A stretch of 14,276 bases of DNA, taken from positions 1-14,276 of the forward strand of contig CAISOQ010000295.1 of the NCBI GenBank assembly GCA_903887095.1, written 5' to 3'. Numbering within the stretch: the first letter of the stretch is position 1; every line of letters begins with the position of its first letter. This document shows positions 1-5,919 of the stretch, one piece after another. The position numbers and the translations under genes are program-made. The notes below the pieces were generated by a model. That model worked only from the letters and a program-made list of their open reading frames with translations, did not search any database and was not told the origin of the DNA. Source of the stretch: an uncultured Flavobacteriia bacterium (GTDB lineage Bacteria; Bacteroidota; Bacteroidia; Flavobacteriales_D; Crocinitomicaceae).

Positions 1-234
1 GACGGTGCAACAACCGTTGTTGGTTGCAACGAACGTTTCAACCGCACATGGATTGCAACTGATGCTTGCGGAAATGCAAGTACTCCATTTGTGCAATTGA
101 TTCGCTTTGAAGACACCATTTCACAAACAACTAATCACCCAACTTGTTTATCGTTTATTATTTTTAAGTCGATTAAAACATCTTTGATGGATATTCGATT
201 ACCAAGAACAATTTCGCTAACTTTAAATGAATGA
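1..234 (+). CDS. C-terminal fragment of a secreted HYR-like repeat protein (5' partial)
   Basis: The frame is open from base 1 to the TGA at 232-234 and its start lies upstream of the window. The first ~37 residues contain a Cys-rich module with the core RTWIATDACGNAS followed by FVQLIRFEDT. This resembles the end of one HYR-like (hyalin/Ig-like) module of large Bacteroidota surface proteins, where the usual continuation is a valine-rich strand and DTTxP. After 'EDTI' the resemblance stops, and the last ~37 residues are hydrophobic and basic with no recognisable domain. No type IX secretion sorting domain is visible, although such proteins normally end with one. The frame may be a truncated or decayed gene end, or the residues after ~37 may be fortuitous reading-through. 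The stop overlaps the ATG of the next gene (231-233). Confidence 0.5.
   Translation, partial: DGATTVVGCNERFNRTWIATDACGNASTPFVQLIRFEDTISQTTNHPTCLSFIIFKSIKTSLMDIRLPRTISLTLNE
218..225 (+). promoter_or_regulatory. -7-like box before the ATL gene
   Basis: The octamer TAACTTTA matches the Bacteroidota -7 consensus TAnnTTTG at all fixed positions except the last. It ends 5 bases before the ATG at 231. No convincing TTG/TTTG -33 element is seen 17-23 bases upstream, so promoter function is tentative. Confidence 0.3.
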
Positions 235-584
235 TACTGACACTTAATGAGAGAAATAAAGATTTTTTTGAATCTGTATTTGCAGTAGTTCGCCTCATTC
301 CTGCTGGTCGAGTGACTTCATACGGAGCGATTGCAAAATATCTTGGCACTGCTAAATCATCACGCATGGTGGGCTGGGCAATGAACGCATCTCATCAAAT
401 CCCGGGTATTCCGGCTCATCGGGTCGTTAATCGAAATGGCATGCTTACAGGAAAAATGCACTTTTCAAACGAAAAGGAAATGGAGAATTTGTTAACTACT
501 GAGGGAATTGAAGCTGTAAACGACGTAATCGTCCAATTTAAGTTGATTTTTTGGGATCCGACCATAGAATTAGCAATGGATTAA
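231..584 (+). CDS. Alkyltransferase-like (ATL) protein, MGMT fold without the acceptor cysteine
   Basis: This 117-residue protein is a stand-alone DNA-binding domain of the O6-alkylguanine-DNA alkyltransferase family. The helix-turn-helix region GRVTSYGAIAKYLGT lies at residues 26-40 and is followed by SSRMVGWAM at 43-51, which carries the candidate Arg finger R45. The active-site loop reads PAHRV (61-65): Ala62 stands where true MGMT/Ogt enzymes have the methyl-accepting Cys in PCHRV. By family knowledge, ATL proteins (Atl1 of S. pombe, YbaZ of E. coli, TTHA1564 of Thermus) bind alkylated guanine without repairing it, flip the base and recruit nucleotide excision repair. It is cytoplasmic. 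The ATG at 231 gives the usual compact length. It is followed after 48 bases by the reductase gene. It is probably functionally unrelated to the pigment genes, though it could be co-transcribed with them. Confidence 0.9.
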   Translation: MILTLNERNKDFFESVFAVVRLIPAGRVTSYGAIAKYLGTAKSSRMVGWAMNASHQIPGIPAHRVVNRNGMLTGKMHFSNEKEMENLLTTEGIEAVNDVIVQFKLIFWDPTIELAMD

Positions 585-618
585 TCATAAAAAATAATAT
601 TTCTTTCACTAAACCGAT

Positions 619-626
619 TACCTTTG
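619..626 (+). promoter_or_regulatory. -7-like box before the SDR/carotenoid gene run
   Basis: TACCTTTG is an exact match to TAnnTTTG and ends 5 bases before the ATG at 632. If it acts as a -7 element the transcript would begin at or next to the start codon. A -33 TTG is not evident. It could drive the reductase-cruF-crtZ-cyclase run. Confidence 0.4.
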
Positions 627-631
627 ATTTC

Positions 632-1633
632 ATGATTCTCGTAACAGGAGGTACTGGATTATTAGGCAGTCATTTGCTTTATCAACTTGTTCAGCAGGAG
701 TCTGAAATACGTGCACTTTACCGAGACGAGAAAAGATTAAAACACGTCAAAAGTCTTTTTCACTATTACAATTCTGAGCAATCAGCAAGTCTATTCGACA
801 AAATACAATGGATTAAAGGCGATATCAATGATGTAGTAGAATTAGACGAAGCAATGGAAGGCGTTGATTTCGTATATCACTGCGCAGGTTTCGTGTCTTT
901 TGAAGGAAAGGATTTCAAGAAATTGATGAAAATCAATAGAGAAGGAACAGCCAATGTTGTCAACTGCTGTCTTGAAAAAGGAATCAAGAAATTATGTCAC
1001 GTAAGTTCCACAGCAGCTATTGGAGTGGGAAAAGATGGCTATACCACTGAAGAAACTGTTTGGAAAAATGGAAACGAAACAAGTGGGTATTCTGTTTCAA
1101 AGTATTCAGCAGAAAAGGAGGTTTGGAGAGGTGTTGAAGAAGGATTATCAGCTGTAATTGTTAATCCATGTGTGATTTTTGGTGCTGGATACTGGGATGA
1201 AAGTTCACTCACAATTTTCAGAACTGTAAACAACGGCTTGCGTTTTTTCACCAATGGGTGCAATAGTTTTGTTGACGCCAGAGATGTGGCTGAAATCATG
1301 ATTCAATTGATGCAAAGCCCAATAGAAAGAGAACGCTTTTTGTGCACTGGGGAAAATGTAACTTTCAGAGAATTAATGACAAAAATTGCTATTGGTCTGG
1401 GTAAACAACCTCCATCAATTAGCACTCCAAAATGGCTCGTAGGAATTGCATGGAGAATCGCACGAATTGGAGCGCTTTTTAGCGGCAGAAAGGCGACTCT
1501 TACAAAGGACTCTGCAAATTCGTCTTTCAAGAAGATTATCTATGATTCATCTAAAGTACAAAACACCTTGAATTTCAAGTTTAAATCACTGGATGAAACA
1601 ATTGATAATACAATTAAAGGCAGATTGGATTGA
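632..1633 (+). CDS. Extended SDR-family NAD(P)-dependent reductase/epimerase (DFR-like)
   Basis: This is a 333-residue extended short-chain dehydrogenase/reductase. The Rossmann dinucleotide loop TGGTGLLG is at residues 5-12, and the strand HCAG is at 83-86. The catalytic serine lies in HVSSTAAIG (123-131), and the catalytic pair Tyr153/Lys157 is in GYSVSKYSAEK. The segment NPCVIFGAG (178-186) is typical of dihydroflavonol-4-reductase-like members that reduce ketones or epimerise nucleotide sugars. The frame is open back to an ATG at 551, but those 27 extra residues would overlap the ATL gene and precede the beta-strand that normally begins the fold, so ATG 632 is preferred. It lies 35 bases ahead of the CruF-like gene (ATG 1669) on the same strand. 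The substrate is unknown. A role in modifying a carotenoid or its sugar is possible from position only. Confidence 0.85.
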   Translation: MILVTGGTGLLGSHLLYQLVQQESEIRALYRDEKRLKHVKSLFHYYNSEQSASLFDKIQWIKGDINDVVELDEAMEGVDFVYHCAGFVSFEGKDFKKLMKINREGTANVVNCCLEKGIKKLCHVSSTAAIGVGKDGYTTEETVWKNGNETSGYSVSKYSAEKEVWRGVEEGLSAVIVNPCVIFGAGYWDESSLTIFRTVNNGLRFFTNGCNSFVDARDVAEIMIQLMQSPIERERFLCTGENVTFRELMTKIAIGLGKQPPSISTPKWLVGIAWRIARIGALFSGRKATLTKDSANSSFKKIIYDSSKVQNTLNFKFKSLDETIDNTIKGRLD

Positions 1634-1640
1634 ACAAAAA

Positions 1641-1650
1641 AAAGGAGAGG
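1641..1650 (+). promoter_or_regulatory. Shine-Dalgarno-like purine run of uncertain use
   Basis: AAAGGAGAGG is the clearest Shine-Dalgarno-like stretch on the + strand, but it does not sit at a normal distance from either candidate cruF start. It lies inside the coding sequence if TTG 1630 is used, and ends 18 bases before ATG 1669. Its role is unclear. Confidence 0.25.
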
Positions 1651-1668
1651 TTTGTTACTGAAATAAGC

Positions 1669-2319
1669 ATGTTCAATATAAATTTCATAAAGAACTTAAA
1701 AGTTGAGAATCTTCTGATCGGGATTCTTGTTGTGTTTTATTCTGTTGGAATTATAGGGACCTCAATACCCTCTTTTCAAGATTTCTTTCTTTCATTATCC
1801 ACTTACAATTTACTTTTATCCTTTTTTGTAGCCCTTGTTGCGTTAAAATTGAAAACGCCACGAGTTTATTTATTTATTGCGAGCTGTTATGTCATAACGA
1901 TGCTCGCTGAGTGGATTGGCACTTCAACTGGTTTACTTTTTGGAAATTACTGGTATGGAAACAATCTTGACCCAAAGATCATGGGGGTGCCGCTCATTAT
2001 TGGAATCAATTGGTGGTTATTAGTTGTCGGATCGCATGCCATTTCGGGATTTTTAAACATTAAAGGATTTTTAAAACCTATCGTTTCTGCTGGTCTTATG
2101 ACACTCATGGACCTCATCATGGAGCCTGTTGCCATAAAGAGTGATTTTTGGCATTGGAAAAATGAAATTATACCTTTGTACAATTACTTTTGTTGGTTTG
2201 TTATTGCGTACATTTTGCATCTTGTTCTCCAGCGTGTTGACCAAGCAAAACCGAACAAAGTACACGCTGTATTGTTTTTAATTATGGCAGTTTTTTTTGT
2301 TGTTTTAAATTTGAATTAA
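1669..2319 (+). CDS. cruF: CruF-family carotenoid 1,2-hydratase (PF04240, formerly DUF422), integral membrane
   Basis: This is a 216-residue membrane protein with about six to seven hydrophobic helices. The family signature is present in order: FGNYWYGNNLDPKIMGVPL (91-109), followed by NWWLL (114-118); then MDLIMEPVA (147-155), SDFWHW (158-163) and a closing YNYFCW (171-176). Characterised CruF proteins (Deinococcus, cyanobacteria, haloarchaea) add water across the C1',2' double bond of a linear psi end, giving a 1'-hydroxy carotenoid. The best start is ATG 1669. A TTG at 1630, overlapping the reductase stop (TTGA), would add 13 basic residues and cannot be excluded. The stop is 1 base before the crtZ ATG, so the two are certainly co-transcribed. 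The family is clear. The exact substrate (lycopene, gamma-carotene or another psi-end carotene) is inferred. Confidence 0.85.
   Translation: MFNINFIKNLKVENLLIGILVVFYSVGIIGTSIPSFQDFFLSLSTYNLLLSFFVALVALKLKTPRVYLFIASCYVITMLAEWIGTSTGLLFGNYWYGNNLDPKIMGVPLIIGINWWLLVVGSHAISGFLNIKGFLKPIVSAGLMTLMDLIMEPVAIKSDFWHWKNEIIPLYNYFCWFVIAYILHLVLQRVDQAKPNKVHAVLFLIMAVFFVVLNLN
2306..2313 (+). promoter_or_regulatory. Possible internal -7 box before crtZ
   Basis: TAAATTTG is an exact TAnnTTTG match inside the last codons of the CruF gene, ending 7 bases before the crtZ ATG. No -33 element is seen at the right distance, and the surrounding DNA is a T-rich hydrophobic coding run, so chance is quite possible. Confidence 0.2.
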
Positions 2320-2320
2320 T

Positions 2321-2800
2321 ATGTATTGGTGGGGCCCTTTACTTTTATTGTTAACTTTCTTTGTCATGGAATTCATGGCTTGGGCAACACATAAATTCGT
2401 TATGCACGGATTGATGTGGCATTTCCATTCCGATCATCATGTGGAAGAGCCCGGCTTTTTTGAGCGAAACGATGTGTTTTTCTTGATTTATGCTGTTCCG
2501 TCATGGTTGTGCATTATGCTAGGAATGATGAATAATAATTATGTCGCAGTATGGATCGGTTATGGCATCGCGGCTTATGGTTTTGCATATTTTCTCATTC
2601 ATGATGTATTCATTCACCGAAGATTCAAATGGTTGCGTGACATCGACACACCCTATTTCATTGCCATTCGTAAAGCACATAAAGTGCACCATAAACACCA
2701 AGGGAAAGAGCATGGAGAATGCTTTGGAATGCTTTGGGTTCCAAGAAAATATTACAAAGAAGCAAAACGTTCGTTTGCTCTAAAACAGAATAAGGCATGA
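2321..2800 (+). CDS. crtZ: Beta-carotene 3-hydroxylase, fatty acid hydroxylase superfamily
   Basis: This 159-residue membrane di-iron hydroxylase carries the complete set of histidine motifs: HKFVMH (24-29, HX4H), HSDHH (36-40, HX2HH), HDVFIH (94-99, HX4H) and HKVHH (120-124, HX2HH). Length and spacing are those of bacterial CrtZ. The enzyme uses O2 to add a hydroxyl at C3 of beta-ionone rings, for example beta-carotene to cryptoxanthin and zeaxanthin, or the ring of a monocyclic carotene. Hydrophobic segments flank the His clusters (about 5-20, 53-69 and 76-93). The ATG follows the cruF stop by 1 base and the TGA overlaps the next ATG in an ATGA junction, which indicates translational coupling. 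Function is well supported by motif and neighbours. Confidence 0.92.
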   Translation: MYWWGPLLLLLTFFVMEFMAWATHKFVMHGLMWHFHSDHHVEEPGFFERNDVFFLIYAVPSWLCIMLGMMNNNYVAVWIGYGIAAYGFAYFLIHDVFIHRRFKWLRDIDTPYFIAIRKAHKVHHKHQGKEHGECFGMLWVPRKYYKEAKRSFALKQNKA

Positions 2801-3495
2801 GCCTCTATGGTTGGGTTATTCTTGCAACAATTGCTGGGCCATTAGCGCTCAGCTTCGACAAAAAAGTTGCGTTTTACCGCCATTGGAAAAATCTTTTTAT
2901 AGCCACGTTGATTGTGGCTGTCTTTTTTTTATGTTGGGATGAATATTTCACGGTAAAAGGAATTTGGGGATTCAATCCGGATTACCTTCTTGGATTATAT
3001 ATTGGTCATCTGCCCGTGGAGGAGGTTTCTTTTTTTCTTGTTGTGCCTTACGCGTGCATGTTTATTTATGAAGTGCTAAAAGCCTACTTTCCAAATTTTA
3101 AAAAGAAATCATTCTCCGCAATTTTTGCTTTTTACTTCGCTTTTTCAGGCTTGTTGTTCGGAGGGTTAAATCACAATAACTGGTACACCGCAAGTGCTTG
3201 CATCATCACCGCCTTGCTGACCATTTATTTTTATTATGTTGACCGTAAGATTTGGTTTGAGGATTTTGCTTTTTGCTATCTCATTGGAATGCTTCCTTTT
3301 TTGATTGTCAATGGAATACTCACTGGTGCAGTCACGAATGAACCGATCGTATGGTACAGCGAATCGCACATAATGGGACCAAGAATTATCACAATTCCTG
3401 TCGAAGACCTTTATTACAATTACGCCTTGCTACTGCCGATTGTGGCAATTTATGAAGTATTAAGAACAAGGCGTGCTTTAAAACTGAATCAATAG
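2797..3495 (+). CDS. Lycopene cyclase, fused CrtYc-CrtYd type
   Basis: This 232-residue polytopic membrane protein contains two copies of the lycopene-cyclase domain found as separate CrtYc and CrtYd subunits in actinobacteria and as a fusion in archaea, fungi (CarRP/CrtYB) and Bacteroidota. The first copy has FNPDYLLG (59-66) and the acidic motif PVEE (73-76). The second has PVED followed by LYYNY (201-209). The paired PxE(E/D) motifs are the hallmark of this non-flavoprotein cyclase class. About seven hydrophobic helices are visible. It would cyclise one or both psi ends of lycopene to beta rings. It is the last gene of the pigment run. Its final 7 bases overlap the end of the convergent minus-strand gene and no intrinsic terminator hairpin is visible there. 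Gene naming varies in this class (crtY, crtYcd), so no symbol is given. Confidence 0.88.
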   Translation: MSLYGWVILATIAGPLALSFDKKVAFYRHWKNLFIATLIVAVFFLCWDEYFTVKGIWGFNPDYLLGLYIGHLPVEEVSFFLVVPYACMFIYEVLKAYFPNFKKKSFSAIFAFYFAFSGLLFGGLNHNNWYTASACIITALLTIYFYYVDRKIWFEDFAFCYLIGMLPFLIVNGILTGAVTNEPIVWYSESHIMGPRIITIPVEDLYYNYALLLPIVAIYEVLRTRRALKLNQ

Positions 3496-4367
3496 AACGA
3501 ATAGTTCTTGAACGAGAGTATCATAATGAAATTCGTGGCCACATCACGCGTCAGGACGTAGGTTAGCAATTTGCTTTTTTCGTTATATATCATTTCAGTT
3601 TCAGTGATATAAACGCCATTTCGGTAGTATTGTTTTTCCGTCAAATTTCCATAGTCATCATACAAATAGATACTTTCCTCGGAAGGTTTGACCTCATCTT
3701 GAGTGAAGGTTTTGACAGAGGCTAACAATCCCTTTTCATTGTAGGCATATTTATAGGATGTTACACCTGTTGTCATGATCAGTTGCTGCCTTTTTTCGGT
3801 GCGATAACCCAGACTATTGTAATAGGTGAATTCATGCATATAAGGCAAATCATAGCTATTGTAAATCGTTTTTTTGATCGAACTGTCGCCCACTTCGTAG
3901 CGCATTGATTCAGAATTCAGGACTGTTCGGTGTGGTTTTTTCAATGAATCGATGTAGTCACGGGCATAACTTTCTCGAATAATCCGCATGTTTGTGTCGT
4001 AGTCAAATAGTGTAGCTGTAAAGCCTTTGCCATCTCCTTTTTTATACTCAATCAATGTATTATCTGGAGCGTACGCATAAATATTCCATGTTGTATCTTT
4101 TGTACCGTCATCCTTACGTGTTTCATAGGAAGCGACAAGTCTGCCCAGCGTATCAAACTGGTAAACATACTTGTACTGCGTATTTTTCATCGCATCACCT
4201 GGTTTTTTGTAAGTGAATTGACCATTGAGGGATCTAATCTTATTGATCTTGATAAATTCCGGACTAAAAAATGGTTTGTCAGAAAATGCAGCGCCCTCGC
4301 GGTTGTCGAGCATTTGCCCAAATACCGTCGAAACAGAGGTCATTATGAAAAAAACAAGGTGTCTCAC
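3489..4367 (-). CDS. Secreted YD/RHS-repeat-like hypothetical protein
   Basis: This is a 292-residue protein of unknown function. The start is a GTG (4365-4367). The next in-frame codons upstream contain no start before a stop, and from the GTG a short export signal is read (residues 1-18, hydrophobic core LVFFIMTSVSTVF, likely cut after FGQ). The mature part is a series of beta-hairpin-like tyrosine-rich repeats: YQFDTLGRLVASYE (69-82), FDYDTNMRIIRESY (121-134), TYYNSLGYRTEKRQ (181-194), YAYNEKGLLASVK (207-219) and YLYDDYGNLTEKQYY (234-248). These resemble single YD/RHS repeats (Y-x-Y-D-x-x-G-x-L), but there is no RHS core or toxin tip. It is probably periplasmic or on the surface. The stop overlaps the convergent cyclase end by 7 bases. 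The upstream side faces the ndh gene across 231 bases. Confidence 0.7.
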   Translation of the reverse strand: MRHLVFFIMTSVSTVFGQMLDNREGAAFSDKPFFSPEFIKINKIRSLNGQFTYKKPGDAMKNTQYKYVYQFDTLGRLVASYETRKDDGTKDTTWNIYAYAPDNTLIEYKKGDGKGFTATLFDYDTNMRIIRESYARDYIDSLKKPHRTVLNSESMRYEVGDSSIKKTIYNSYDLPYMHEFTYYNSLGYRTEKRQQLIMTTGVTSYKYAYNEKGLLASVKTFTQDEVKPSEESIYLYDDYGNLTEKQYYRNGVYITETEMIYNEKSKLLTYVLTRDVATNFIMILSFKNYSFY

Positions 4368-4374
4368 TTTGCAA

Positions 4375-4382
4375 AAAACGTA
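4375..4382 (-). promoter_or_regulatory. Weak -7-like box before the YD-repeat protein gene
   Basis: On the minus strand TACGTTTT matches TAnnTTTG except at the last base, 7 bases before the GTG start. It lies in a T run, which makes a chance match likely. Confidence 0.18.
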
Positions 4383-4475
4383 ATTCTACCTTGACTAAAA
4401 ACGTGCCAAAGCAAATTGTTATCCATACTAGATATTGAATAAGTCGATACTCCGAAGTCATTACCATTTTGTTGG

Positions 4476-4507
4476 GAAATTCTATCCTCCTAGAATTTCA
4501 AATTCTA
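4476..4507. repeat. Three-arm inverted repeat in the YD-protein/ndh divergent region
   Basis: Three copies of one half-site alternate in direction. GAAATTCTA (4476-4484) and TAGAATTTC (4491-4499) form a perfect 9-base inverted repeat around the spacer TCCTCC. The second arm TAGAATTT (4491-4498) also pairs perfectly with AAATTCTA (4500-4507) around a single C, giving a 17-base near-palindrome. The two pairings exclude each other. Its place between two divergent genes, about 90 bases before the ndh ATG and 110 before the other start, fits an operator for a dimeric regulator or a 5' leader switch. It is not a typical terminator, as there is no GC-rich stem. Confidence 0.5.
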
Positions 4508-4598
4508 AAAAAATATCTATCAAGTATTTAACACAAACCCAAACGAAACAACTATCTTCATAGCACCAATTGAAGGAATCAACGAAATCCGTTTTGAG

Positions 4599-5858
4599 AT
4601 GAAAAAAGGAGAAAAAGTTGTCATTGTCGGAGGAGGATTTGCAGGATTGAATTTTGCAAAACAAATGGCAAAAAAAGAAGTCGAAGTTATTTTGGTCGAC
4701 AAACAAAATCACCACCAGTTTCAACCACTGTTTTATCAAGTTGCTCGCGCCGGGCTCGAACCATCAAGTATCTCTTTTCCTTTTCGAAAGATCTTTCAAA
4801 AAGTGCCGAATGTTGAATTTAGAATGGCAGAAGTTGAAAGCGTTGTGGCAGGAGAAAATAAACTGCGTACCTCATCAGGAGATATTTCCTATGACCATTT
4901 AGTGATTGCAACCGGATGTTCAACAAATTTCTTTGGAAATAAATTACTAGAAGAGCATGCTTTACCGATGAAAACAACGCAAGAGGCCATTGCCATTCGC
5001 AATCAATTGTTGTTGAGTTTTGAGAAGATTGCAGCCGCGCCAGAAGATAAAAAAGAAACCTTGATGAATTTGGTCATTGTAGGCGGTGGTCCAACTGGGG
5101 TTGAACTTGCAGGTTCCTTTGCTGAAATGCGTGCGACAATTCTACCAAAAGATTACCCGAAAGTAGATTTCTCCAAAATGCGTATTATCATTGTGGAAGG
5201 CAGTGGGCACACATTGAACAGCATGAGTGAAAACGCAAAAACGAAATCTGAATTCTACCTAAAACAAATGAAGGTGGAAATTATAAAAGGTACACACGTG
5301 ACTTCGTATGACGGAACAATCGTCACATTAGACAATGGCGAAACACTCAAAGCAGCGAATGTTATTTGGTCTGCTGGAGTAAAAGGCAACACACTGCGAG
5401 GATTGGAATCAGCAAATATTGTGCGTAATCGGTACAAAACTGATCGGTACAACCGCATTCAAGGTTTTGAAAATATTTATGCCATTGGTGATATTTCATA
5501 CATGGAAACGCCTTTGTATCCACTCGGACATCCACAACTGGCGAATGTAGCCATCAACCAAGGGAAAAACTTGGCAAAAAACCTCCTGGGAAGTACAGAA
5601 AACAAAGTTTGGAAAGAATACGAATACAATGATTTAGGCTCTATGGCCACCATCGGAAAACACAAAGCGGTGGTTGATTTACCACAATACAAATTCAGCG
5701 GCTATTTCGCTTGGTTGATTTGGATGTTCTTGCACCTCATGCTCATCCTTTCTACCCGCAATAAATTGATCATTTTCTTCAACTGGGCATGGAGTTACAT
5801 CACCAACGATTCCTCATTGCGCTTGATTTTAGATAATAAAGGAAAGAAAATCAACTGA
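4599..5858 (+). CDS. ndh: Type II NADH:quinone oxidoreductase (NDH-2)
   Basis: This 419-residue flavoprotein oxidises NADH and passes electrons to the membrane quinone pool without pumping protons. The FAD-binding Rossmann motif is VIVGGGFAG (8-16), with the acidic ribose-binding end of the fold at VDK (33-35). ATG (104-106) marks the FAD-domain junction. The NADH-binding motif is VIVGGGPTGVELAG (159-172), and the second FAD contact is YAIGD (294-298). LANVAINQG (314-322) corresponds to the conserved quinone-site region of NDH-2. The C-terminal hydrophobic and aromatic segment at ~370-403 is the usual membrane-attachment region. Length is normal for the family. ATG 4599 places the FAD motif at the expected distance. 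The leader contains the inverted repeat at 4476-4507. It converges on the DUF255 gene with 61 bases between, where no clear terminator is visible. Confidence 0.93.
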   Translation: MKKGEKVVIVGGGFAGLNFAKQMAKKEVEVILVDKQNHHQFQPLFYQVARAGLEPSSISFPFRKIFQKVPNVEFRMAEVESVVAGENKLRTSSGDISYDHLVIATGCSTNFFGNKLLEEHALPMKTTQEAIAIRNQLLLSFEKIAAAPEDKKETLMNLVIVGGGPTGVELAGSFAEMRATILPKDYPKVDFSKMRIIIVEGSGHTLNSMSENAKTKSEFYLKQMKVEIIKGTHVTSYDGTIVTLDNGETLKAANVIWSAGVKGNTLRGLESANIVRNRYKTDRYNRIQGFENIYAIGDISYMETPLYPLGHPQLANVAINQGKNLAKNLLGSTENKVWKEYEYNDLGSMATIGKHKAVVDLPQYKFSGYFAWLIWMFLHLMLILSTRNKLIIFFNWAWSYITNDSSLRLILDNKGKKIN

Positions 5859-5919
5859 TAAAAAAGTATTTTCATGTCTTCGAATTTTGATACCCATAAG
5901 TTTATTTTATTCTTGCACT

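Noticed and set aside
173..367. Minus-strand open frame of 64 residues over the ATL gene start
   Set aside because: It lies antisense to a clearly conserved gene and its translation has no recognisable motif.
551..631. 27-residue N-terminal extension of the reductase
   Set aside because: It overlaps the ATL gene and precedes the beta-strand and TGGTGLLG loop that normally begin this fold; ATG 632 is preferred.
4482..4739. Minus-strand open frame of 85 residues over the ndh start and the inverted repeat
   Set aside because: Cys/Phe-rich translation, antisense to the conserved FAD-binding region of NDH-2; a shadow frame.
5859..5919. Possible terminator between ndh and the DUF255 gene
   Set aside because: AT-rich with T runs but no stable stem is visible on either strand.
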